In this document: piece after piece, positions 36,592-45,645 of the stretch
Numbering within the stretch: position 1 is the stretch's first letter
Layout: every line of letters starts with the position of its first letter
DNA from: JAJEFO01 sp965214325
GTDB lineage: Bacteria > Pseudomonadota > Alphaproteobacteria > Rhodobacterales > Rhodobacteraceae
Direction of reading: 5' to 3'
DNA: 64,000 bases
NCBI GenBank assembly: GCA_965214325.1
Contig: CBDCBG010000006.1
Span: 2,232,001 to 2,296,000, forward strand
Notes under the pieces: generated by a model
The model's input: the letters and a program-made list of their open reading frames with translations, nothing else
What the model was told of the DNA's origin: nothing
Database searches by the model: none
Made by a program: the position numbers and the translations under genes

Positions 36592-37812
36592 ATGCGCGAA
36601 ACTCATTTCGAAGACGGCAAGTGGTGGGTCAGCCCCTACAATTTCGTGCCCGAAGTCCGCAAGAACCTGAACCTGCCACCTAAGGTCGAGATCCACGACG
36701 CGACTCTGCGAGACGGCGAACAGACGCCCGGTGTCGTGTTCTCTGTCGATGACAAGATCCGGGTCGCCAGCAAGATGGATGAAATCGGCGTCGACCGGAT
36801 CGAGGCGGGCATGCCGGCGGTATCGCCGCAAGATGCCGAGGCAATCGCGGAAATCTCGAAGCTGGGCCTGAAGTCCAGGATCTACACTTTCGCCCGCGCA
36901 CTCAAGGCCGATATCGACATGGCGTTGGAATGCGGCGCACATGGGGTCATCATCGAGGTGCCGATCGGCTATCCGAAGCTGGTCACCCAGTTCGGCTGGA
37001 CCTGGAAGGACGTGTTCAAGAAGAGCCGCGACGTGATCAACTATGCGCGCGAACAGGGGCTGCACGCGGTGTTCTTCCCCTACGACACCACTCGCGCACG
37101 CCCGGAGGATCTGACCAACCTCTGCAACGCGATCATGGCGGAATCGCCGCCCGACGCGATCGGCATCGTCGACACCATGGGATGCGCAACGCCCGAGGCG
37201 ATCAAGTACATGGTGCGCTGGGTCAAGGGCATGACCGGACTGCCCATCGAGATACATACCCACAACGATTTCGGAATGGGCGTGGCGACGGAACTCGCCG
37301 CCGTCACGGCCGGCGCCGAATGCGTGCATAGCTGCGGCAACGGACTGGGCGAACGAACGGGCAATGCGGCGCTTGAGGAGCTGATCCTGGGGCTCGACCT
37401 GCTGTACGGGTACGAGTTGGGGTACAAGCTGGACAAGCTGCCCGAACTTGGCGCGATGCTTTCCGAATTCTCCAACGTCCCGGTTGCCCGCAACAAGCCC
37501 GTCCTTGGCCACGGCAACTTCATTCGTGAAAGCGGGATCGGCATCCAATACGTGATGCACGATCCGCTGGTGATGTTCGGCACCCATCCCGCCCTGACGG
37601 GCAGGACGGGCGAGGTGGTGCTTGGCAAGAAAAGCGGCAAGGCCTCGATCATCTACAAGATGGAGGAATTGGGGCTGGGTGACCTGGCCGACGATCAGGC
37701 GGCAGAGGTGCTGACCCATGTCAAGACCAAGGGCATCGAGAAGCGCGACATGCTGAACGACGAGGAATTCCGCAGCATCGTCGACGACGTGCGGGCAAGA
37801 AACGCCGCCTGA
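36592..37812 (+). CDS. LeuA/homocitrate-synthase-like (HMGL/DRE-TIM) enzyme
   Basis: A 406-residue DRE-TIM metallolyase: HDATLRDGEQTPGVVFSVDD with RDGEQ at 40-44, a TIM barrel, and the metal-binding HTHND at 222-226. GNGLGERTGNAALEELILGL, typical of isopropylmalate, homocitrate and citramalate synthases, follows. The C-terminal part (LTGRTGEVVLGKKSGKASII) resembles the homocitrate-synthase communication domain and lacks the LeuA allosteric domain. It would condense acetyl-CoA or another acyl-CoA with a 2-oxo acid, or run a lyase reaction. The substrate is not readable. The catabolic neighbourhood is unusual for leucine or lysine synthesis. Confidence 0.75.
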   Translation: MRETHFEDGKWWVSPYNFVPEVRKNLNLPPKVEIHDATLRDGEQTPGVVFSVDDKIRVASKMDEIGVDRIEAGMPAVSPQDAEAIAEISKLGLKSRIYTFARALKADIDMALECGAHGVIIEVPIGYPKLVTQFGWTWKDVFKKSRDVINYAREQGLHAVFFPYDTTRARPEDLTNLCNAIMAESPPDAIGIVDTMGCATPEAIKYMVRWVKGMTGLPIEIHTHNDFGMGVATELAAVTAGAECVHSCGNGLGERTGNAALEELILGLDLLYGYELGYKLDKLPELGAMLSEFSNVPVARNKPVLGHGNFIRESGIGIQYVMHDPLVMFGTHPALTGRTGEVVLGKKSGKASIIYKMEELGLGDLADDQAAEVLTHVKTKGIEKRDMLNDEEFRSIVDDVRARNAA

Positions 37813-38279
37813 GAACCCTGCCTCGCGAGGAACCTATGCAGGTCGCCCAGGCTTCCCCCCGGGTGACACTCACTCCGTACAACCTGCGATGCACCAGGCG
37901 CCGGGCGGGAGGCCGGCCAGCGCCAAGCAGCGTCCGTTGAGGCGATGCGGGTGACGGCGGACGTCAGGAGCGTGGCAAACCCGTTCGGCCAAAGGCCGTC
38001 ATGCGCCTGGACCAAGTGAACCTTCCCTCCCGTGAGCACCTGACGCATACGCATCCCGGATCGGGAATTCGCTGTCTGACTGCGGGGGCGGCTGGAGGTC
38101 AAGTCCGGCGACCACACCGAATCGATGACTCCGATGGGTTTGTGGCTTGAAGATGCCAACTGTCCGGTTCAGGCGATCGCCGGATCAATCCCAGCGCCCT
38201 GCCGCGCGACATGGTCTTGTCGGCGGACTGTCTTGGCAAACCGAAGGTTCCTTGGCCAAAGGCCACGGCTCCGCCCGGA
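37813..38279. other. Intergenic stretch, no recognisable gene
   Basis: About 470 bases between the LeuA-like gene and the convergent GlcG/HbpS gene. Open frames on both strands (for example a minus frame with RMRQVLTGGKVHLVQAHDGL) do not match a family I know. No repeat or RNA was recognised. Confidence 0.45.
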
Positions 38280-38768
38280 TCAGTCGGGACGGTCCGCCTG
38301 GCTGGACGCTCGCCAATTCGGGTCGGCTTCGGGCGGTTCGGACACGAGTCCGGCCGCAATGACCGCCGAAATGGCGCAGTACTCGTCCCTTTCCGAGGTG
38401 TCGCCGCTGATGCCGACGGCACCGATGGTGTGGCCGTCAGCGTCCTCGATCAGCACGCCGCCCGGCACCGGGATGAAGCGTCCTTCGGATGCCGCCGCCA
38501 GCGCGTTCTGGAAGGCAGGCCGTTTGGACAGGCGATCACGGATCAGGCGACTTGACATGCCCATGCCGAGCGCGCCCCACGCCTTGCCATGCGCGATGTC
38601 GAAACGCAGAATGCCGGAACCGTCCTCGGACTTGCACGCAACGATTTTTTCGCCGGTGTCCAGGACCACCACCGTTGGCGGCAATAGGCCCTCTTCCCTT
38701 CCATGCCGCATTGCGACATCGACGATCCTTTCGGCCCTTTGCAGCGGAAGTGTCGGTTTCAGTTTCAT
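38280..38768 (-). CDS. GlcG/HbpS-family (DUF336) haem-degrading-type protein
   Basis: A 162-residue protein with the GlcG/HbpS fold: RAERIVDVAMRHGREEGLLP, PTVVVLDTGEKIVACKSEDG, a helix SSRLIRDRLSKRPAFQNALA and the C-terminal VPGGVLIEDADGHTIGAVGI then SGDTSERDEYCA. Members often accompany glycolate, propanediol or aromatic catabolic genes and can bind haem or cobalamin; most have no proven reaction. The start is taken at ATG 38768, but in-frame starts further upstream are possible because the ribosome-binding site is poor. Confidence 0.8.
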   Translation of the reverse strand: MKLKPTLPLQRAERIVDVAMRHGREEGLLPPTVVVLDTGEKIVACKSEDGSGILRFDIAHGKAWGALGMGMSSRLIRDRLSKRPAFQNALAAASEGRFIPVPGGVLIEDADGHTIGAVGISGDTSERDEYCAISAVIAAGLVSEPPEADPNWRASSQADRPD

Positions 38769-39002
38769 CAGGACGCTCGCATCAGGTCCGGCAACCATGT
38801 CACATTTCGGGAAAGGCAAGAGCCAGATCAATGCGAACGCTGGACTCTTTCGGCAAGGAAATCAACGGCGAAGTCAGGAAAGTGCAACTTCGGGCCTGGC
38901 AGGCATCGCCCTGCTGCATCAGCGCCGGGTCACCGACGCCGCCGGCTTCACCGTTCCTGGCGTGGTCTGGATGTCCGACCCTGCAGACACCCGATCCGGA
39001 CC

Positions 39003-39623
39003 GTGCGCAACCGGTTGAACAAGCACAGAAGTCTCCCGATTGCACGGAATTTCCGCCGGGTCGTGACAGGTCATGTCGAGAATGGCAAAGCCGTCATCGT
39101 CAGCGACACGGCTGCCACGCAGTTTCTTGAACGACCGAGCAGGCCCGGGATCCGGTTGACGAACTTTGGGATCGAACGCGGCGACCGCATTGAACGTGAA
39201 GGCCGGACAGAAACCTGCCCCGGCGATTTCGTCCTGCATCCGCCGCCGATGGGCAGCACGTTTCGCTGCGTCGAATTCCTGCCCGAAGACCCTGACGTCT
39301 TGAATGCTCTCGACGGAAAGGACGCCCTTGGCGAGATGGGCGCCAGCGCCCAAGTCGCTGCGGGAGGCCGACATCCCTACATGCATCGGACCGACTCGCT
39401 GGATTGCGCCATCGTGCCCTCCGGCGAGACATGGATGGAATTGGATGACGAAGCGGACGACCTGCCGTTGAGGGCCGGCGACGCGCTGATCCAGCGCGGC
39501 AACAATCACGCATGGTCGAACCGCGATACCGAGCCATGCGGCATCGCGTTCGTGCTGATTGGCGGCGTCACGCGGCGCGATGCTCCGGAAGGCCGGCAAA
39601 TGGGCATTTCGCGGCAAAGCTGA
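39003..39623 (+). CDS. Cupin-domain protein
   Basis: About 206 residues if GTG 39003 is the start; homology begins at RRVVTGHVENGKAVIVSD. The C-terminal single cupin has MHRTDSLDCAIVPSGETWME, DDEADDLPLRAGDALIQRGN and NHAWSNRDTEPCGIAFVLIG, with His and Glu metal ligands. Close relatives often occur with aromatic or dioxygenase clusters; their reaction is unproven. The start is uncertain because no strong ribosome-binding site is present. It is convergent with the LysR gene. Confidence 0.72.
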   Translation: MRNRLNKHRSLPIARNFRRVVTGHVENGKAVIVSDTAATQFLERPSRPGIRLTNFGIERGDRIEREGRTETCPGDFVLHPPPMGSTFRCVEFLPEDPDVLNALDGKDALGEMGASAQVAAGGRHPYMHRTDSLDCAIVPSGETWMELDDEADDLPLRAGDALIQRGNNHAWSNRDTEPCGIAFVLIGGVTRRDAPEGRQMGISRQS

Positions 39624-39644
39624 ACTTGGCCAGCTTGCATCGGC

Positions 39645-40577
39645 TCAACCGCCCGGGGCGCAAGGGTCGATGAAGATCGACCTTCGCTCGGTCTCGGTCA
39701 ACATTGCCAGAAACCGATCGGCCACCGGGTTTGAAGGCGCGCCGCTGCGCCTGATCGACCCAAGCGGGCGGTGGAACTGCGGGTGATCAAATTCCAGAAA
39801 CGCAAGCCTGTCCTCCAGATAAGGTTCGGTCGTGGCCCTGGGCATCGTCGTGATAAGGTCCGTATCGGCAATGATTTCGAGGACGGATCGAATGGAATCC
39901 GTTTCGCAGACGATATGCATGGACACCACTCCGGATGCAATCATGGCGGCCTCTGTCTGTTGCCGCAGCAGGCTGCCCCTCGAATGAGCCAGCCAGACCT
40001 GCGCCTCCAGGTCGGATGGCATCACACGCTTTCGAGATGTCAGGAGATGGCCGGTTCGACACAGGATTCCAACGCGATCATCGATGAGCGGTACATAATC
40101 CAGCCCGTCCGATGGCTCGGCCAGGCTCTTGGGGCCAAAGACGACATCAACTTGACCGCGCTCAAGCATGGTGCGCAATTCGTGCACGAGCCCGGTCCTC
40201 ATCTCGACCACGCAGTTTGGATTCTCCCGGATGAAACCTGCCGTCGCGCTGCTAAGAAACCTGCCAGCCACGATTGGCGGCGCCCCGATCCTGAGCTCGC
40301 CAACAGTGCCCTTCGCGGATTGATCGGCCAGAATGCTTGCCTGCTCTTCGGCCAGCCGTATGGCCTGACCGTTTCGGGCGAGCCTGGTGCCCAGCGTGTT
40401 GGGCACCGACCTTCGTCCTTCGCGATTGAACAATGTTGTCCCCAGTCGCGCCTCCAACGCCTTCATGTTGCGGCTGAGCGCAGGTTGGGTCAGGCCAAGC
40501 CTGTCCGCTGCGGTCTGAAATGAGCCGGCCTCGACGATGACCGAGAGCTGGGCCAGGTGCTTGGGGTCGAGTTTCAT
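39645..40577 (-). CDS. LysR-family transcriptional regulator
   Basis: A 310-residue LysR protein. The N-terminal HTH (FQTAADRLGLTQPALSRNMK, then ALEARLGTTLFNREGRR) precedes a periplasmic-binding-like effector domain (IGAPPIVAGRFLSSATAGFI, LIDDRVGILCRTGHLLTSRK). It is divergent from the TAXI-TRAP-sulfatase operon, with a 90-base gap holding a palindrome over its own start, and is the likely activator of that operon. Confidence 0.93.
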   Translation of the reverse strand: MKLDPKHLAQLSVIVEAGSFQTAADRLGLTQPALSRNMKALEARLGTTLFNREGRRSVPNTLGTRLARNGQAIRLAEEQASILADQSAKGTVGELRIGAPPIVAGRFLSSATAGFIRENPNCVVEMRTGLVHELRTMLERGQVDVVFGPKSLAEPSDGLDYVPLIDDRVGILCRTGHLLTSRKRVMPSDLEAQVWLAHSRGSLLRQQTEAAMIASGVVSMHIVCETDSIRSVLEIIADTDLITTMPRATTEPYLEDRLAFLEFDHPQFHRPLGSIRRSGAPSNPVADRFLAMLTETERRSIFIDPCAPGG

Positions 40578-40590
40578 AACAAACCGTTAT
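40576..40590. promoter_or_regulatory. LysR-type palindromic site
   Basis: ATAACAAACCGTTAT has perfect ATAAC/GTTAT arms and fits the T-N11-A layout of LysR binding sites. It overlaps the lysR start codon and lies 77 bases upstream of the TAXI gene, a good place for autoregulation and divergent activation. Confidence 0.6.
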
Positions 40591-40666
40591 GTATTACGCG
40601 CAATCTTTGATTATATCAGATGTTTTTCTTTTGCTAGTCTCCCCAGGAACCAAGGGAGGAAAGTCC

Positions 40667-41671
40667 GTGCTCAACTTCAGAATTCTCTCGGCGGCGGCGA
40701 TACTGACCGCTGCCCTTGCGGCACCCACCGTCTCGGCAGCCCAGATATTCAAGGGCGAAACCGCGGGTGTTGGCGATCCGGTACACACGATGTTCGTGAC
40801 CTTCGTGAACCAGGCCGGAAAGGCTGGCGTCGAGATCCAGGTCAACGCCGGACAAACGCTTACCAAGTCCATGCTGAAAGGCGGTCGGCAGGAAATAGAC
40901 TTTTTCTCGACTGTTCCGTCCCTTGTGAACCTGATGAAGAGCCAGGCACGGATGTACGAAAGCGTCGACGACGCACCCGAAGCAGCGGGTCAGCTTCGCG
41001 CGATTCTCGGCTTCAAGGCCGGGGCCTATCATCCCGTGACCCTGCAGGGGTCCGGCATTGAGACCTGGGAAGACCTAAAGGGAAAGACCGTCTTCACGGG
41101 CCCACCGGCGGGGTCTGCGTCCGCGACCTCCGAGGCGCTGATCAAGATCATCACCGGCTTTGAGCCGGGCAAGGACTACAATGCTGTCCGCCTGAACTGG
41201 GGCGAAGGCTACGCCGCTCTTGCAGACAACAAGATCGACATGATGGTCCGTCCGGCGGAAATCGGGTCGTCCAAAATCGAGCAATTCGGGCTGTCAGGCG
41301 AATTTCGCATCCTTTCCATTCCGGACGACGTCATCGGCTCGGAGGCGATGCAGGCTCTCTTTGGGCGTCCTGGGCGTGGAATGCTCAAGTTCGACGGCGG
41401 CGTCTACAAGGGGCAGCTGACTGGCGGCGACATCACCGCGCTGGGATTCACCCAGTTCGTCGGCACTCACGCAGGCGTGTCCGAAGACTTGGTCTACGCC
41501 GCAACAAGATCCTTCTGGGAGAACCTGGACGAAGTTCACGCGACCGCGTTCTTCCTGAAAGCTGTCACGCCTGAAACCGCGTTCACTTCCGTCAACGTCC
41601 CTCTGCACCCCGGTGCAGCGAAGTACTATGACGAAGCAGGAATTCCGGTCCCAAGCGAACTGCGTCCCTGA
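40667..41671 (+). CDS. TAXI-family TRAP transporter substrate-binding protein
   Basis: A 334-residue periplasmic protein starting at GTG 40667 behind GGGAGGAAAG. The signal peptide is MLNFRILSAAAILTAALAAP with cleavage near VSA. TAXI features are GETAGVGDPVHTMFVTFVNQ, KSMLKGGRQEIDFFSTVPSL, WEDLKGKTVFTGPPAGSASA and GWGEGY-like LNWGEGYAALADNKIDMMVR. It binds the ligand for the fused membrane protein encoded 71 bases downstream. The ligand is unknown; the sulfatase suggests a sulfate ester. Confidence 0.88.
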   Translation: MLNFRILSAAAILTAALAAPTVSAAQIFKGETAGVGDPVHTMFVTFVNQAGKAGVEIQVNAGQTLTKSMLKGGRQEIDFFSTVPSLVNLMKSQARMYESVDDAPEAAGQLRAILGFKAGAYHPVTLQGSGIETWEDLKGKTVFTGPPAGSASATSEALIKIITGFEPGKDYNAVRLNWGEGYAALADNKIDMMVRPAEIGSSKIEQFGLSGEFRILSIPDDVIGSEAMQALFGRPGRGMLKFDGGVYKGQLTGGDITALGFTQFVGTHAGVSEDLVYAATRSFWENLDEVHATAFFLKAVTPETAFTSVNVPLHPGAAKYYDEAGIPVPSELRP

Positions 41672-41742
41672 ACGATGCAGGCGAGTGGACCGCCAAAGCG
41701 GGTCCACCCACGACTTTCTCGAACCGGGCCGGGACCGATCTG

Positions 41743-43671
41743 ATGACCTCGGAGACCCAAGCGTCTGGCGGAACGGCCAAGCTGTTTGCTCTGTTGTCCG
41801 CGCCGGCTTGCTTCCTGCTCGGTGCAATCGCGCTTTACAGTTCGGGTGTGGGTCTCGTTGAACCGAAGTTTCACCGTGCCGCGGGTTTTGCTCTGGCCTT
41901 GCTGGCCGGCATCGCGGCTTCGAGAGTCCGCCGGGAAGCGAACGGTTCCGTCACCGGCGCTCGTGCCTTCGTTCATTTGGCGATCGACGTCACGCTGATG
42001 GCCGCCGGTCTATGGGCGATCTGGTCCTTCTATTTCGTCCAGGCACGAATGGAAGTCGCTCTCTACGACGTGACGCAAGCTGATGCCTGGCCCGCCTTTG
42101 CGGGCCTTGTGGTCTTTCTGGTGCTTTGCCGCAGGCTATGGGGCTGGGGGCTCTTCGGGGTTGGCGCCTTCGGAGTACTTTACCTGCTCTTCGGAAAGGA
42201 CTTGCCAGGCATTCTGGCTCACGCCGGATTCACGCTCACGGAGGTTGCGGAGGCGCTATGGTACAACACCAACAAGGGTGTCTTCGGGTCCATCACGAAC
42301 ATCGTCCTGTCCACGGTCTTCATCTTCATCATTTTCGGAGTCCTTCTGGAAGGCACCGGAGCCGGCGATACGCTTCTGAAATTCGCGTTCCTCGTGACGC
42401 GGCGGACCCGGGGCGGACCAGCCCATGCAGCGATCCTGGCATCTTCCTTGTTCGGAACCATGTCGGGCTCCACCGTTGCCAACATCGTCGGTACCGGCAC
42501 CTTCACCATCCCGATGATCAAGAAGCGGGGGTTTTCCCCGACCTTCGCTGCAGGAATCGAGGCGACGGCGTCGTCCGGCGGGCAGATCATGCCACCGATC
42601 ATGGGGGCTGCGGCACTGGTCATGGCTGACCTAACCGGCACCGGCTACCTGAACATCATTGTCGCCGCCCTCATTCCGGCGCTCTTCTACTATTTCAGCC
42701 TGTTTTCGGCCGTAACGGTCGAGGCGCGACGGCAGAGAATCGATGTCGAGCCGCTGGCCGTCGGCGACCGGATCACTCGAGTTGACCTGATCAATTCGGT
42801 CCTGTTCGTCGGTCCGATCCTGACGGTGATCGGATCGCTCGTGGCGGGGTCCTCGACATCTGCGGCCGGTTTCAATGCCGTCGTCGTTCTCCTGGTTCTT
42901 TCGGTCATCAACCCCGATGTCCAGTCCGACCCGCTGCGGGTTTGGCGTGCCTTTCTCAAGGGCGCCCAGTCGGGCGCAACGCTTCTCATTGCCATTGCCG
43001 CCATCGGCATCCTCGTCGGGTCACTGGATTCGACTGGTTTGGGGCTCAAGCTCGCCAATGTCATTTCCACGATCCGGGGCGAAAGCCTGTTCTCGGCGCT
43101 CCTGGTCGCCATGGTTGGCGCATTGGTCCTTGGCATGGGCATGCCGACGCTACCCGCCTACCTCATCATAGTCCTGGTAATGGGTCCGGCCATCCAGGCC
43201 TTGGGCGTCTCGATGCTGACCGCTCACATGTTCGTCTTTTACTACGGAGTGGCATCCTCGCTGACGCCGCCTGTCGCCATCGCCGCCTATGCCGCTGCCC
43301 CGATTGCCGGGGCCAACCCCCTGATGACCGCATTCATGTCGTTCCGTTTGGGAATGGCGAAATTCATCATCCCTTTCGTCTTCGCGTTTTATCCGACCAT
43401 TCTGGTCATCGAAGAGTTCAGCCTGTTGCCATTCGTTTGGATCGTCGCCCGAACGTGCTTCTGCATTTGGCTGTTCTCTTCTGCACTCTCGGGACACGAC
43501 CGTCGCAAGCTGACTATGCCAGAGATTGTCGCGAGGTTCCTTGCGGCGTTCGCAATGCTGGCCCCCGACCCTGCAATCCACATCCCGGCGATTCTCGTCG
43601 GCCTCGGCTTGCTGGCATGGGATGTACGGTCAGCGCCGCACCCGTCACCGAAATCGGAGGCTGAATCTTGA
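41743..43671 (+). CDS. Fused DctQM-type TRAP permease (TAXI-associated)
   Basis: A 642-residue membrane protein. An N-terminal four-helix DctQ-like part (residues about 1-160) is joined to a DctM-like part (TFIIFGVLLEGTGAGDTLLK-type helix; GGPAHAAILASSLFGTMSGS; ANIVGTGTFTIPMIKKRGFS; ATASSGGQIMPPIMGAAALV; LGMGMPTLPAYLIIVLVMGP; YGVASSLTPPVAIAAYAAAP). These are the standard motifs of fused TRAP-T subunits paired with TAXI binding proteins. The stop overlaps the start of the sulfatase (TTGA), so uptake and hydrolysis are translationally coupled. Confidence 0.93.
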   Translation: MTSETQASGGTAKLFALLSAPACFLLGAIALYSSGVGLVEPKFHRAAGFALALLAGIAASRVRREANGSVTGARAFVHLAIDVTLMAAGLWAIWSFYFVQARMEVALYDVTQADAWPAFAGLVVFLVLCRRLWGWGLFGVGAFGVLYLLFGKDLPGILAHAGFTLTEVAEALWYNTNKGVFGSITNIVLSTVFIFIIFGVLLEGTGAGDTLLKFAFLVTRRTRGGPAHAAILASSLFGTMSGSTVANIVGTGTFTIPMIKKRGFSPTFAAGIEATASSGGQIMPPIMGAAALVMADLTGTGYLNIIVAALIPALFYYFSLFSAVTVEARRQRIDVEPLAVGDRITRVDLINSVLFVGPILTVIGSLVAGSSTSAAGFNAVVVLLVLSVINPDVQSDPLRVWRAFLKGAQSGATLLIAIAAIGILVGSLDSTGLGLKLANVISTIRGESLFSALLVAMVGALVLGMGMPTLPAYLIIVLVMGPAIQALGVSMLTAHMFVFYYGVASSLTPPVAIAAYAAAPIAGANPLMTAFMSFRLGMAKFIIPFVFAFYPTILVIEEFSLLPFVWIVARTCFCIWLFSSALSGHDRRKLTMPEIVARFLAAFAMLAPDPAIHIPAILVGLGLLAWDVRSAPHPSPKSEAES

Positions 43672-45239
43672 CCAGGCGACCAAACTTCTTATTCATCATT
43701 ACGGATCAGCATCGCGCGGACCACCTCGGATGCGGTGGCAACGCGATTGTCCAGACCCCGAACATCGACAGCATTGCGACCAAGGGCACGAGATGGGATC
43801 GCTTCTATGCAGCCAACCCGATTTGCATGCCGAACCGCGCCTCGATCATGACTGGGCGGATGTGCTCGGCACATGGGGTCCGGCACAATGGCATACCGCT
43901 GTCGAAAGACCACACGACGTTCGTGGAACTGCTCCGGGATGCCGGATTCCGGACAGGGCTCATTGGCAAGTCTCACCTGCAGTGTTTCACGGGCCTTCCC
44001 GCGACGAACCGATACGAGCCGGCCGAGGGCCTGGTCGCCCCAAGCCGGCATCTTCGCGATGCGATCAAGAACAACCGGCACACGCCCGATTATGACCTGG
44101 AAGTTGCCCCGCAATGGGACCGCCCGCTCGCTGAACGAACGGGTGGAGACTTCTACGGCTTCGAGCATGTCGAAGTTGTTGCAGATCACGGGGACCGAGC
44201 TTGCGGCGACTATCTGCTTTGGGCCCGACAGCAGTGCCGAGACTTCGATAGCCTCGTGGGGCCGGGAAACTCGCTTCCGGACAACCGCGTCAACGCACCG
44301 CAAGCCTGGCGGACAGCCGTGCCGGAAGAACTCTATTCGACATCTTGGATCGCTGATCGAAGCGAAGCCTGGCTGTCCAATTGCGCAGCGAACGACGAGC
44401 CGTTCTTCCTGCAAATGTCCTTCCCGGACCCCCACCATCCGTTTACGCCTCCGGGTCGTTATTGGGGCATGTACGATCCTGCCGACATCCCGCTCCCCGC
44501 TTCGTTCGGCCAAGGTGATCTCCCACCGATTCGGGCCATGCGGGAAGCGCTTGAGAAAGGCACCGATGCTCGAGACAGCCAAAACCCGTTCGCGGTTTCG
44601 GAAGTCGAAGCCCGATCGATCATCGCCTTGACCTACGGCATGATCACCATGATCGACGACGCCATCGGACGGGTGCTGAAGCGGCTTGACAGCCTTGGTC
44701 TGGCAGAGGACACCGTTGTCATCTTCACCTCCGATCACGGCGACTACATGGGCGATCACGGTTTGATGCTGAAGTTGCTGCTGCATTTCCAAGGCATCAT
44801 CAGAGTGCCGTTCGTCTGGCATGATCCCGGGTCTCCGAGCCGTGGCCAAGTCGACGGCGGGCTTGCGTCATCCATCGATATCGCGCCCACGATCCTGGCC
44901 CGGGCCGGAATCCAGCCTTACAACGGCATCCAGGGCCGTGATCTTCTTTCATCCAGGTCTCCGGGGGCCGTCATCGTCGAAGAAGACAGTCAGCGCCTCA
45001 TGACCGGCTTTGACCGACCCCAGAGAGTTCGGACCATCGTGACCGACAAGTACCGAATGTCGCTGCGGGAAGGCGAAAACTGGAATGAGCTTTACGATCT
45101 CTCCACCGATCCTGGCGAATTCAGCAACCTTTACGACGAACCTGCCGGACTGAAGGCACGGCACGAATTGTCGGAGTTGATGCTCAGGCGAATGATCGCG
45201 CTTCAAGATCGGTCGCCATTGCCGGCCTACCGGGCCTGA
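43668..45239 (+). CDS. Cytoplasmic sulfatase (formylglycine-dependent)
   Basis: A 523-residue alkaline-phosphatase-superfamily sulfatase starting at TTG 43668. Metal-binding Asp13 lies in FIITDQHRADHLG. The signature Cys53-Met-Pro55-Asn-Arg57 (PICMPNRASIMTGR) is to be matured to formylglycine. SHLQCFTG, PFFLQMSFPDPHHPFTPPGR and a second metal site TSDHGDYMGDHG follow. There is no signal peptide, so it acts in the cytoplasm after TRAP import. The substrate could be an aryl or alkyl sulfate ester, or a phosphonate ester, since the family is promiscuous. No formylglycine-generating enzyme is in the window. Confidence 0.87.
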   Translation: MTRRPNFLFIITDQHRADHLGCGGNAIVQTPNIDSIATKGTRWDRFYAANPICMPNRASIMTGRMCSAHGVRHNGIPLSKDHTTFVELLRDAGFRTGLIGKSHLQCFTGLPATNRYEPAEGLVAPSRHLRDAIKNNRHTPDYDLEVAPQWDRPLAERTGGDFYGFEHVEVVADHGDRACGDYLLWARQQCRDFDSLVGPGNSLPDNRVNAPQAWRTAVPEELYSTSWIADRSEAWLSNCAANDEPFFLQMSFPDPHHPFTPPGRYWGMYDPADIPLPASFGQGDLPPIRAMREALEKGTDARDSQNPFAVSEVEARSIIALTYGMITMIDDAIGRVLKRLDSLGLAEDTVVIFTSDHGDYMGDHGLMLKLLLHFQGIIRVPFVWHDPGSPSRGQVDGGLASSIDIAPTILARAGIQPYNGIQGRDLLSSRSPGAVIVEEDSQRLMTGFDRPQRVRTIVTDKYRMSLREGENWNELYDLSTDPGEFSNLYDEPAGLKARHELSELMLRRMIALQDRSPLPAYRA

Positions 45240-45354
45240 ATCGCGAATCCTCTGCCGCCCCTGGACTGTGCAACTCGTGAGCCCGTCCGCGGCCCTTTCA
45301 GCGAGGAGGAGGATTCCCGTGCACGGATCCCGACATCGGCTTGGCATCTTGCGT

Positions 45355-45399
45355 CTAGACAGCCAGTCCGGCGGCATCTGCAGCGACAGAGAGGTTCAT
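45355..45399 (-). pseudogene. 5' stub of a MerR/CueR-type regulator
   Basis: Reading the minus strand from ATG 45399, the frame is MNLSVAADAAGLAV then TAG. This is the usual start of MerR-family regulators such as CueR (a 14-residue first helix). The rest is missing or unrecognisable in 45240-45354. It is divergent from a CueR-type promoter at 45411, the normal arrangement for such a regulator, which supports the identity despite the shortness. Confidence 0.5.
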
Positions 45400-45410
45400 C
45401 GCGATACTGC

Positions 45411-45441
45411 TTGACCTTCCAGTTACTGGAACGACTATTTT
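45411..45441 (+). promoter_or_regulatory. MerR/CueR-type promoter-operator (copper box 1)
   Basis: TTGACC (-35) at 45411-45416 and TATTTT (-10) at 45436-45441 are separated by 19 bases, the over-long spacing unique to MerR-family promoters. The spacer contains the perfect dyad TTCCAG-TTA-CTGGAA. It drives the glutaredoxin-MauE gene that starts at 45481. Confidence 0.75.
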
Positions 45442-45639
45442 CCGCCCGACTTCGTTACAGGTGCCAGGCAAGAGGTCGCAATGCCCGAGGATGCAGCCAC
45501 AGCAAGGACCGCGACGCCCCATCGGATGGTGATGGCCGACCACATGTGCCTCTGGCGGCCTGAAATCGAAAGACCTGCTTGAGCGACATGGGTACACCCT
45601 GGAGGACCGCCAGCTAACGACCAGAGAGGACGTGGATGC

Positions 45640-45645
45640 CTTCAA
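45640..45645. repeat. 6-bp target-site duplication of the IS1634-family element
   Basis: CTTCAA at 45640-45645 recurs at 47740-47745. Excising the element plus one copy restores the frame (VDAF-KAEHGV) of the interrupted glutaredoxin domain. Confidence 0.85.
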
